NCBI RefSeq assembly: GCF_000524195.1 | Contig: NW_020170411.1 | Location: forward strand, 162,544-226,543 | Direction of reading: 5' to 3' | DNA from: Echinococcus granulosus | Lineage: Eukaryota > Platyhelminthes > Cestoda > Cyclophyllidea > Taeniidae | DNA: 64,000 bases | In this document: positions 49,176 through 59,200 of the stretch, piece after piece | Layout: every line of letters starts with the position of its first letter | Position numbering within the stretch: position 1 is the stretch's first letter | Program-made: the position numbers and the translations under genes | Notes under the pieces: model-generated | What the model saw: the letters and a program-made list of their open reading frames with translations, nothing else | Databases searched by the model: none | What the model was told of the DNA's origin: nothing

Positions 49176-49210
49176 CAGTGAGGCGCCACTTCATACACTC
49201 GGTTATTACA
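49176..49210 (+). repeat. Possible third, diverged copy of the dispersed repeat
   Basis: GTGAGGCGCCACTT is shared exactly with copy B and the flanks match partly (TACaCTcggtTTA for TACTTTGAATTA). The match is short, so chance is not excluded. Confidence 0.35.
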
Positions 49211-50666
49211 ATCGTTTTCCTCTTCCACAGTTTTAAACATTATTCGTGCGTGCCTATTTGAGCTACTTGTCTAATATAAGCGCATGTCCTTGATAACGTG
49301 AGGATCTACTATGTTGTAACATGTAATAATTACGAACATTTTTTCCAGACAAAATATGGCAATATTAAGGAGGGATAAAACACAGCGAAGCCTATTGTAA
49401 GGCCATTAATTTATCGCACGGAAGAGAGGAATCGAAAGCATTAACACTAGATTTTCAGTAACTCCAAACCAGTCATAAACCCATTTGAGAGATGTGAACT
49501 AATTATCTAGCCAACGACCAATTCTGCAAGTATTCATACATTTAATCCACTTACGATTAACAGGAAGTAAAGTACCGCAGTTCTCTTATTCAAGTGACAT
49601 GATGTGCTTCTAAAAAGGTCCGCAAAACAGTCAATCCCCATACCAGACCTTCCGTCCTATGCCTTTTATAAAGATAACCTGATTAATCCAGGAAATCCGC
49701 CTTCTTCCAGACAGAGATTTCTAGCTACTAGAAAAACTATGATTGCTAGAAATGCTCGGACTTATGTATGACGTGGATGATGTTATCAGTTGTAAATTCA
49801 CTTTTGAAAAACAAATTACCACTTTTTGAATATTTTCAAAAGCCGGAGAATAAAAGCACAAAAATCCCGGACATATGCACGCCTCTCACAGACATCAACA
49901 ATGGCACTTTTTGGTAAATTTGCTTCAAGGAAAACTGCAGTAATTCAGCAAGCAAGGGCATCCCCCTCCATCCCGGAGTACGAAATACAGACCAAATGCA
50001 ATTTTGGCAGCCCAAAACCATTCCAATCAAATTCAGTCCTCTTTCCTTCTCATTCAACATTCCTAAGGGTGGCCACGTCGTCTTTTTTGCCACTTAATAC
50101 TCTTTCAAACACAAAACCTTCCCCCAGTGAAGACCAAGGCGCAGTTTTGTTAATGAATCATCATTTGGTGTTAATAGGGTGAAACCACGAGCAATCACCA
50201 ACGCAAAGAAGACCAGAATCGCCACAACTTGGTACTCCCCACACCCAGTGGAAGCTCAAAAAACGCGGTAAAACCACGTCGTGGACACCAACTGATGATT
50301 CATCCCAAGTTCTACGCGAAGAACTGGTTTTAATTAATCCAAAACTGACTTCAATTTTCGCACTGCACATTGTCAAAACTTTGCCTCCATGTGCATGAAA
50401 TAGACGCGCGTGCCCCGAGTTCACAATCACCCAAATGACTAAGCAAATCCTATGCGACTTCCACACAGAGAGGAATACTTTCTCGATATGCGGCCTCTAC
50501 CTTTAACTAATAGTAGGTTCAAAAACGACAGAGAAGAATATTTGAAGCACTCATTATTAATGTACACAGAATGTGGTCAAAGGAATATGTACGAGCTCTG
50601 TAAAAAAGAAAGACAAAGACACTGGAAGAGGGAGGAGAGAAATCATGGGACGCTGGCGAAAGCGAA

Positions 50667-51137
50667 TCATACCACACTAGTAGCGGCCCCACCCAGAGGA
50701 ATGGCCTTCATTTCGGTTCGCATGCAGAGAAATTCGCCCATGAGGGTCATGAGGACTACAGAAACGGCAACAGTGAGCCACCAGGCCACGGAGACTGGAA
50801 AGGAGGCAGTGTAGAGGGCACAAAAGATGAAATGCCAGAAATAAAGGGTGCAAGTGAAGTCGAGGCAGAGTTTGGTGCGTCGCACCAACCGCCACAGCCC
50901 GAGAGCGCAGAGACCGGCGGAGAGGAGGAACACAGAGATGAGACAACGTCCTTGCAGATCTCGAAAACGCAACTCGCTGTCGTCTAAGAGGAGACGCAAG
51001 CTCGTGTGCCACTGCGAGATCGGACTCACCAGGGCGCACAGCGCACCCGTGGTGCCGTAGAAGAGACACTGCATGAACACAATCTGACCTGCCAGTAGGA
51101 AGGGGTCCCACTCACTGCTGCGGAATTTCTGTGCCAT
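50667..51137 (-). CDS. SYS1: SYS1, Golgi-localised four-helix membrane protein
   Basis: Sys1 is an integral membrane protein of the trans-Golgi that recruits the Arl3/ARFRP1 GTPase and so supports Golgi traffic. The frame is 156 codons, the same length as I recall for human SYS1. It starts MAQKFRSSEWDPFLLAGQIV (human MAGQFRSYVWDPLLILSQIV) and ends with the conserved GEFLCMRTEMKAIPL (human GEYLCMRTELKEIPL). Four hydrophobic segments are visible, at about residues 13-37, 65-85, 90-113 and 118-140, with RRTKLCLDFT between the second and third. The ATG was chosen by homology. It lies 10 bp after a strong acceptor (ctcttttttgcag, exon start 51147), so the whole reading frame is in one exon with a short spliced 5' UTR. 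The codons before it, open to 51224, belong to the intron. Confidence 0.95.
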   Translation of the reverse strand: MAQKFRSSEWDPFLLAGQIVFMQCLFYGTTGALCALVSPISQWHTSLRLLLDDSELRFRDLQGRCLISVFLLSAGLCALGLWRLVRRTKLCLDFTCTLYFWHFIFCALYTASFPVSVAWWLTVAVSVVLMTLMGEFLCMRTEMKAIPLGGAATSVV

Positions 51138-51147
51138 CCAAATTACT
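51138..51147 (-). promoter_or_regulatory. Short 5' UTR of SYS1 after a splice acceptor
   Basis: On the minus strand ctcttttttgcag is followed by ten bases and the ATG. The acceptor could receive a cis 5' UTR exon or a spliced leader. The exon at 51546-51687 ends in phase 0 upstream and could also splice here. Confidence 0.6.
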
Positions 51148-51545
51148 CTGCAAAAAAGAGGAGTGTGAAACAATAACAACCAAATAAGTGTAGAAGTCTT
51201 CGTTCGTTCCTTATCTACAAACAAACAATGCCAAACAAAATGGTGCTTCCAAGATATTTGGATTGCTCACACTTCTGACTGAACATCACTTCATTTGAGC
51301 ATAGACAGAAAATGATTGGATCACCTTGACGCTACCAGTGACATTTTATCATAGACAAGCAAAAGCATAAACGGTGTGACAGGAAGTCCACAAATTTAGT
51401 AATATCAAATGAAAACAACTATGACCACGGGTCACATCTTACACAGGCGCAAAACCGCAGCACACTTTTCGGCCCTCGATAGTAAAGGACTAATTTCCCA
51501 ATCCAACTGCGTTAAGTAGGCGCGGTGTAAATAAATTTCTCTTAC

Positions 51546-51687
51546 ACACCAAACATGCAGAAAAAAGGCAGAGTTTTGGACAGATTTATTCACACACTCG
51601 ACTCCTAGTAGTGCAGCAAAGTCGGGGATGGGTTGGTGGGAAACGAATCTAACAGCCTCTACAATTCCAACCCAAGATGTTCGAGGT
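51546..51687 (-). CDS. Unrecognised gene, exon (fourth in a phase-compatible chain)
   Basis: Acceptor cccttcctttag, donor gtaaga, phase 2 to phase 0. It reads PRTSWVGIVEAVRFVSHQ, then PIPDFAALLGVECVNK and FFLHVWC. Composition looks coding and the other frames contain stops. I do not recognise the protein. Joined to the SYS1 acceptor it would read a few codons and stop, so it may be the 3' part of a gene lying before SYS1. Confidence 0.38.
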
Positions 51688-51927
51688 CTAAAGGAAGGGA
51701 AAAATTAATATCAAATAAGAAAAAGAAATTACACCTCTAAACTTCATAATATAATGCACACATAGCAGTTCGTCCCAAACCTCTGTAACATATCAACGTT
51801 TTTCAAGCCTAAAACTTCACTAGGACGCCAAAATTTTCTGCTACCCTAAGTTACTAACCGGGATAATATTGACTACAAGCAAACAACAATTCCAAAAGGC
51901 TTTCAGCAACACCTGATAGAAATCTAC

Positions 51928-51998
51928 GAGTGCTTGTCTATACTCCTGTTGTTCCATTGATGTTGGGGCATGCCTTCTGCTGTTATACTGTTGTAATA
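51928..51998 (-). CDS. Unrecognised gene, exon (third in chain)
   Basis: Acceptor gttgttttccag, donor gtagat, phase 0 to phase 2. It reads YYNSITAEGMPQHQWNNR then SIDKH. A second frame (LQQYNSRRHAPTSMEQQ) is also open, but does not fit the preceding exon in phase. Confidence 0.33.
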
Positions 51999-52594
51999 CT
52001 GGAAAACAACAAAAAAGACTAAAAAACATTTTGGAGAATTTCTATTATTGCGATATCGTTACAGAATCCAAGAGCAGAGCATTTCAGTACTCCAACCAAC
52101 AGTGATCTCATCATTGGATGTTATGAAACTCAACGCCACGGTTTGGTGGTTATAAAGCTTCCATTACAGTGGGAAAAGTATTATCTCAATCCGTGAATTC
52201 AAAACCCGGACTGTAGTATATTACGCGCGATACTTTCTCGTCAAGTTATTAAAATAAATACACGCAGCTGTTTTAATAAATTCACGCCAGAATGTTTACA
52301 ACATTTCTTTATATTTTTACAAAAAAATCCACCAGGAGGACACTGGCGACATTCTGAGTTCAAATTGATCTAGTCACATCCTAACCAATCCGACTCTATA
52401 GCGTGACATCGCTAAAAGGCGAAGTGAAACCAAGGTGAACGGTAAGCCGATGTGCGAAACTTCCCCTTTTCAAAAAATCTTATGATGAAAGAAGGTATAC
52501 AGAGTGAAGCATGTAGGTGACTCATTGTGCAGTCAAATATAAAAAAGGACGTTTTTTTTCCCATGATAACACCTCAACAAAAAAGGCAACTTAC

Positions 52595-52648
52595 GACGTG
52601 ACCAGCAGCGAAGAATCCCTCACGCAACATGCTGGCAATACCTTTAAG
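52595..52648 (-). CDS. Unrecognised gene, 54-bp exon (second in chain)
   Basis: Strong acceptor (ttggtcttcttttgcag) and perfect donor (gtaagt), phase 0 both sides. It encodes LKGIASMLREGFFAAGHV. The splice sites are among the best in the window; the family is unknown to me. Confidence 0.5.
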
Positions 52649-53183
52649 CTGCAAAAGAAGACCAAAAAGTCAGCAGGTATGTAGATAAAATACTAGACCG
52701 CTGACAGAAAGGTGAAAGGTCAGTAAATTCCGGTGCAACAGCACTAGCAACAGTAACTTTTGCGGCTACCCTAACAATAGTGAGATCCAATGGATTATTA
52801 GGGAAGCTCACATAGTTGCTATAGCATCCCGCCCCGGCGGTTTAAGCAAACAAACAAGGTAACAGATTTGCATTAGTCCAAATGCCGCTTATTCCAATGA
52901 GTTCAGATGCACAGCCTTTTCTCCAGAGATCTACAAGGCCACGGCAGCGCAAAATTGAAGTGAACCCGAGTTACTTGGAAAAAGGTATTGGTAACATGCA
53001 AATATCCTCGAGAGACCCCATCAATTTTGTCTTCACGGAATTTGTTTTTACGATAAGGCCTAATTAAAATTGCGTGAATATGCTAATTAAACTGCCCCGA
53101 TGTGATGTTACAGGATGGCCCACATTAGGTCTCTGACACTGGAATACGTCTAATTTGTCGCCTTTTGGTAAGAAAAGACTGAC

Positions 53184-53257
53184 CTCATCAATAAGTCTGG
53201 AACCCTCAATGGTCCAAAGCAGTTTTCCATTTATGTGGATGCCCTCTTTTGGAAAGA
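53184..53257 (-). CDS. Unrecognised gene, exon (first in chain)
   Basis: Acceptor ggttgcttatag, donor gtcagt, phase 1 to phase 0. It encodes FPKEGIHINGKLLWTIEG followed by SRLIDE. It joins in phase to the exon at 52595. A possible upstream exon at 53469-53515 (IELLNAFALYHWAST) does not fit in phase. Confidence 0.42.
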
Positions 53258-53534
53258 CTATAAGCAACCACCTTAAATTGGTAATAAAGGACTGTCTTCA
53301 ATCAACAATCGCTCTCTTCTAACCACGAATTTAATTGAAAAAAGATATGCAAGTGGAATCGCGAATGCGAATCACCTGATCCTAAATACATTGCAGACAC
53401 GGATATCAGAAGTGAACAAACAAAAATTAATAAAACTACACGCCGTAACCAATGCTTCTACTTCATACCGAGTGGAAGCCCAATGATAAAGTGCAAAGGC
53501 GTTCAAAAGCTCAATCTACTTAATCAAATGTAGG

Positions 53535-53645
53535 CTATCTCGTGGCCTTGGAATTAGCACAAGACTTTTGCAGATAGAATAAAGCTAAGAAAAAGGCTAA
53601 AAGACCCACATAAACCGTAACAGCGCCACGCAAAGAAAGGTAATT
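53535..53645 (-). CDS. Terminal exon of an unrecognised protein with a C-terminal membrane segment
   Basis: Acceptor ttttttccttttcggcag, then 36 codons and TAG. NYLSLRGAVTVYVGLLAFF begins a hydrophobic helix (AVTVYVGLLAFFLALFYL) followed by a short polar tail QKSCANSKATR. This is the layout of a tail-anchored or single-pass protein. Upstream exons between 53.7 and 56.0 kb were not recognised. Confidence 0.38.
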   Translation of the reverse strand, partial: NYLSLRGAVTVYVGLLAFFLALFYLQKSCANSKATR

Positions 53646-54386
53646 CTGCCGAAAAAGGAAAAAAAATCGAAGATCCAGTGGAAGAGGCGACATTTGGCGG
53701 TTTATCCATTTCACGCAGGGAGATGAATTGTTCGGCAGAGAGTAATAAATGCTGATGAGCTTCAAAATTGGACGATCATCAGCTTTCATCGTGATTTAGA
53801 TCGTAAGAGGCTAACATCGAAGGAGAGTCAATAAAACCACGTAAGTGTTGGTAAAATGGGCCTAAATGAGCATTTAACCTCTCCAACTCATGCGAAGGCA
53901 AAAGTGACAATTAACCCCAGCCCTGTGACGAATAATAATCTCTGGCCTCTTCCAGTGCAGTAGCAAAACATTAAAAACAAAAGAAGACTACAGTGAGCAG
54001 CTTAAATTGCGTTTTCTCTTAAAGTCTCTCAAATTGAAACCTTTTTTTTTTGTATTTGAGTGGAACGACTTCCTACTTCTGTTGAATTGGAAGCAACGAA
54101 TGTAGAGGCCATTTCCTTGCGTCAAACTCCACAAAAATACACAAGAAGTACTATTACCGAATTTCAAATTTATGAAAATTATACTCGTTATAAAAATGTT
54201 GGACAAAGTAGCACCAGCAGCCAATATGAAATCTTAATGAGTGGAGCAATATAAGATAGTAAATTAATATTAACTAAAATTGATTCATCTGGAATTACTC
54301 GCATACTACAAACAAAACATGACAATTATTTTACCAAGGATACTTCACATGACGACTCTTCGATCTGCAAGATTCAATCCCTTGCG

Positions 54387-54405
54387 CACACACACACACA
54401 CACAC
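54387..54405. repeat. (CA)n microsatellite
   Basis: About nine and a half uninterrupted CA units. Confidence 0.9.
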
Positions 54406-55639
54406 CAGCGATCGCACTTCCTTTGGAAAGCAGACAGGTTGCGGTTGGGAAGACAAAACATAACCCGCTTCTTTGCATGAAACTATATAACTACGCACAG
54501 GGGCAATGATAGAGTCATTGTAGTGCGAGGAAATTAAGCGTTTTGGACATTTTTTCAAAATCGCGGACGGATGTAAATGTTGCTGGTAGAACGGTGACTT
54601 AACGACTTCTTAAAAGACGACTATCAGACACTACGCCTAACGCACAGGGGGCAACAAAAACCACAAATAAGAACTACGACGTAAATCGAGACCATGGAGA
54701 AACCACAATGCATTCGGGTATCGGTTCTACATAATTGCCAGATGTCACGAGGGCTCCCACGTAGTATCAATAAATGTTATCTCATAAGGGGAAAGTTCTG
54801 TGACAATAAAACATCAGCCCTAACAATTCAAAATTAGTCGTCTGCATTGTGATACCGTGTGCTTCACCACAGTGTGGTCCTCGCCCTACGTAACCGAAAT
54901 ATTAATAAACGGCAATTCATCGTACTGAATTATCACACCAAAATTTGCAAACAAATGTGATATCCATGTTACAAAACCGTTAACAACCCTTTGGAATATA
55001 CCATTTGCACATAGCAACTTATGATAATACCACCCAAACCGACTGGCACGAAACCGGGACGCTACAACCACAAAACAGGTCCAAGTGTCAACTAGAATGA
55101 GCTTCCCAAACAGACGGGCGGCAATTCACTTGTTTGAGGCGACAGAGGGGAGAGAGAAGGCCTTCCAGCAGCAAATAATCACCCAATGTTACTGAACGAG
55201 CCACCCCACCTATTTGTACGGCAATGATACGGCCAGATGGAAGAGACTACGCCTATAAGCAAATGTCATAACTGCCGTTTCACGGGAAACAACTTGTGCA
55301 AACCAAAATTCGTCTTGATCCTTTCCCCACATTAACTGTACTCAGTATGACCATCGACAAAAAACTGCAAGATGAGACATGATCAAACATCCAAAAGTGA
55401 CAACACTCCCGGTCTCAAGTGGTCAGCCGTAACAATCAGATGAATAAACCCGTATTAGAGAATAGTAGGTGGAAAAATCTGCATGCCTTAAAACAGTCGG
55501 TTCGAACCACTTTCACTCTCAAACAGTTAAAGGAAGAACAAAAAAGAGGTCAAAGCAAGTTCTACTTATTTTAGCATAACGACGAAGTATTCATGACCCT
55601 CCAGTTTTAAATCATTCGTTGGAACTATGCGTAAAATAT

Positions 55640-55645
55640 TTTATT
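55640..55645 (-). terminator. Probable COQ9 poly(A) signal
   Basis: TTTATT on the plus strand (AATAAA on the minus), about 380 bp past the COQ9 stop. Confidence 0.4.
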
Positions 55646-56024
55646 ATGCTGATGTAAAGTATCCAAACGAATTTGGCAGAATGCAGATCAAAGTCAAACA
55701 ACACGTTAACCCTGAAGCACCACTTGAATAGTAACAAGAGAATTCTATCTTAGAGATATGAGAATAATAGTCTAAAATATTCCAAGGAAAGATCAATTTT
55801 ACAACAATGATTAAAACATATATCGGTTCCTGCAGATGGGTTATATTTATCCCCATTTATGAGGATGTCTATAATACCATAATTCCTCGGCGCCTGTCTA
55901 CGGCATTACGCTGACTGCAGAGGCGTGAAGGAGTAAAAAATTGAAATTTCGAAAAAGTGACGTAACACCACACGGGAAAACGATGAATGCTTTGAAAGTC
56001 ACAGGCACGCCTTGCGCGAAACCA

Positions 56025-56273
56025 TTACATTATTAAAATACTTAAACTACAGTATTGAGGCATTTCTTTCAAACGCGTCCACATGGTATGGACGACAGCG
56101 GTGGTAATCGGTAAAAAACGCACCTTGGCTTCCTTCATAGCCCGAAGGTCGGCTATTCGACGATCGAGGAATTCCCAGGTCGCCTTGTGGTCGGGTGATG
56201 TGTCTTGTATGTAGAACAGTTCGGTCAGTTTGTACACGTACGCCAAACCTAGACGCTTTGCGTACCAATTTAT
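56025..56273 (-). CDS. COQ9: COQ9 exon 4 (C-terminus)
   Basis: Acceptor cacctgttttcag, phase 0 entry. Starts INWYAKRLGLAYVYKL and TELFYIQDTSPDHKATWEFL, includes the conserved helix after the NWY motif, and stops after 82 codons. Confidence 0.93.
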   Translation of the reverse strand: MNWYAKRLGLAYVYKLTELFYIQDTSPDHKATWEFLDRRIADLRAMKEAKVRFLPITTAVVHTMWTRLKEMPQYCSLSILIM

Positions 56274-59200
56274 CTGAAAACAGGTGAAAATAAAGTTGTT
56301 GAAGGATGTCAAATTGATTCAAGTGTTCTGATACGTAAGATAACACTTTCTCGACATCTGAACCTCCTTTGTAAGTTCACGGTAGACGCAAATCCAACCA
56401 ACAAAACTAAACAAACTGTTAATCAGACTTCATTGTCTCATCTTGCCTTTTACACGTTGATAATAATGTGCATTCAAGCTACTCAACAAAAATACACAGA
56501 CTTTAAGTGTGTAACATCGGTGCAGAATGACCCATAAATCATCTGCGAAATCAAATGATCGCCCCAAAAAAACATTACTACAACTGCGCAGATGAGGATT
56601 GTACAAAAGCCGCCACTACCGTTGACACTTAGGTCCTACTTGCTAATTAAAATGTCGAAATGTGAGGAGGCAGTGATCCCATTACTGATCATCAGATGAA
56701 AATGACGGCACTAAGGATCCAGCTGCATCCAAATATCACATCAGCAATACAGTTAAACCAACACTATTATCAAAATTTTTTAAAGAAGTTGTAAAGCCAC
56801 AAATTGCACGAAAAAGGCATGTTCCAAAAACCTACAATCAACCCCTTGTCAATTAGCAATTACGAACGCGGCCTTACACAATTTTTAGTCCTCCAGATGA
56901 CCCCCTTCAAAGGATTAGTATAAGAGTGGTCTTTGCATGTTGCTAAGTGGGAATAAAAAGAGAAAGCTTGGGAAGAAATAGCACATTAGCTTAATTCATT
57001 GAAAACCTTTCAAAAGAGGTGGTTAATTTAAGCAGTTAAAATTATCTATGTTATAAAGCCTCAGTTTAGATTCTTCTAAGCATAGGTACTGATCAGTAAC
57101 AACGAAGAAACAATAATCAGAGATTGGATAACCAACTTCTGGCTAAATATTGCGTCATACTTTCCGGGAAAAAAGGAAAAAAACAATGTTGATGTAGTTC
57201 CGTTGCGCAATCAAGAGCACATAAATAAGACTATTCTATGCGGTGGGTTAGAAATGCGCAGCATCCGTAAGCCCCCAACGCGTAAATTCAACTCATAAAC
57301 ACATAGATGGACAGAAGAAAGGAGACCCTATGAACTTTCCTACACAGCCTCTGTTCTTTATGGCAATCACCGGCATGCGTCTGGTGGAAGGGAATGACGA
57401 TTAGACGGTGAAGACTATGGGAGACGTTGAGGAAACTGAGAGCATCCACTTGGAAAAAGTTAACAGCCTTTTAGAGCACTTCGTCGCTCTCGTATACATT
57501 GAGGAGACCAAAACCGAGTTCTTCAGATTTCCTTTACAAGTAAAGCTTCTCCCTAATCCATTTAATCATTCAGTAGTGAACTTTTGTTCAATTATGCTTT
57601 ATTCAAGAGAAAATGTGCTACCACCAAAACCTACATTCATACTCAGATTGCAGTAGACCCAAATAAGCATTGGTTTTAAGTCCCAAGCAATTAAAGCAAA
57701 ATAAAGGTGCTTACAACAAGTTGCATTTTAGACAGCTCGATTGGTTAAGTTTTTTTATTAGTTGAAGATGCCACAATACACTAAGGACGTCATAGGATTC
57801 CCAACGAAATGATACATCGCAAAGACTAATTCCATCAAGTAGGTGAAAAAAGTACAGTGATTTGACTTTACCCAGAAGTACGTGAAAGACTTTAGTAAGT
57901 TGGAAAGCAAGAATCACATGGTTTAATGCAAAGTGGGGATGGGCCTACAGGAGGCTTTTTGTAACATTGAAACAGCTGCGATACACCACTGGTCTGTGCC
58001 ATACTAATTAAACTAATAAGAAGTAATTATGGTGGAGTTTGCCATTACAAACTTACTTGAAAATTGACATTTCTTGTTAGCATGAAAAAAAAGTTACGCT
58101 AACAATTAGGCCCATTCTAAGAATATTATAGCAAACGTTTGAACAACAATGACTCTAATGATTTGATGCTAGCATTCACACATGCACAAAACAAAGATAG
58201 GGCAGCCCAGCAGCGCCGTAGATGTCGAAGCATGGTAAAATTACGCGATGACTCACGTCAACGGACCTATCACCAGCTTGTGCCCAAATTTCGTCAACGA
58301 GTTGCGCCTCGAGACCGATAGCAGCGGGTATATTCTGCGGTAGGGCTAAAAGGCCCATCGCCTGTCCCCATTGTGGGTACACTTCATTGTTGGTTTGAAG
58401 CCGGTACTCGATGGCGCGGCGCAAAAACGCGTCCGTCTCCTGCTTCGTTTTAAACGGAGGAGGTGCCTCAAACCCAAAGCTACAATTTAAGTATGCTACT
58501 TAAATTATTTTAGTAAAAAATTTTATTCAGATCTGAGAACTTGTGGCATAACCCGAGGGGCCGAGCTTATTGTGGACCTGGAGTTAACAGACTGACGGAT
58601 AAAGCTTGATGTGGACAACGAAATAAATGCATTTTTTTTACCAATTTAATGAAGCGCATCGAACCCCTTCAAATACAGCAATATTTCTGCAGAACATTGG
58701 GATTATCGCATCCAGCATGATATTATTTGGATTCTAATTAGCATATTTTGAAGATGAAAAAAACTTAAAAGGAGACGACGTTATCAAGCCGTTTTGAAGG
58801 CTGGATGGAAGTACGATCGGTAGTTATGTGACACAGTTGGAATAGACCAGCGCGTCGGATGTAAAAATAATCACATCGAAGCTCGTCGCTAGTCAGATGG
58901 CGCAAAGCCACATTAATTACAATCAGCATGAAAACGGAGACGTTATCAATCTTGGAAAAATGGAACACGAATGACCTTAAACTAAAATATAATGATAGAG
59001 TACTCGATGCTCCGATTACGTACGAAATAAATAGAAGACAAGAGTCAAGTTCGCCAGTTTTAAAATTACCACAGCTGAATTTCAAGTTTGTGTAGTTTTC
59101 GATTAAATGAAAAAAGAATCTGAAAGAAAAATCGAAATTTGGAAATAGAAAGATCAGTTTCAAGGGTCATAAAGTAAGCACCAAAGGGAGGTAATAACAA

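Larger units (their letters stand above)
45461..50666. other. Intergenic region between convergent genes
   Basis: About 5.2 kb between the plus-strand PDZ gene and the minus-strand SYS1. It contains an isolated exon-like block at 46244-46307, a possible third copy of a dispersed repeat near 49176-49210, and open frames on both strands at 49826-50466 that look non-homologous. The left part of SYS1's 3' UTR must lie at its right end; a minus-strand ATTAAA is at 50328-50333. Confidence 0.55.
53646..56024. other. Region between COQ9 and the unrecognised minus-strand exons
   Basis: It holds a CA microsatellite at 54387-54405 and the likely COQ9 poly(A) signal at 55640-55645. An open minus frame at 54886-55071 has no splice borders I trust. 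No recognisable gene. Confidence 0.5.

Noticed and set aside
50452..51060. Long plus-strand open frames over SYS1
   Set aside because: They are antisense to a certain gene and its 3' flank; the peptide is Arg/Glu-rich noise.
55498..55520. GGTTCGAACC, similar to a tRNA B box
   Set aside because: No A box, acceptor stem or anticodon arm at the right distance on either strand.
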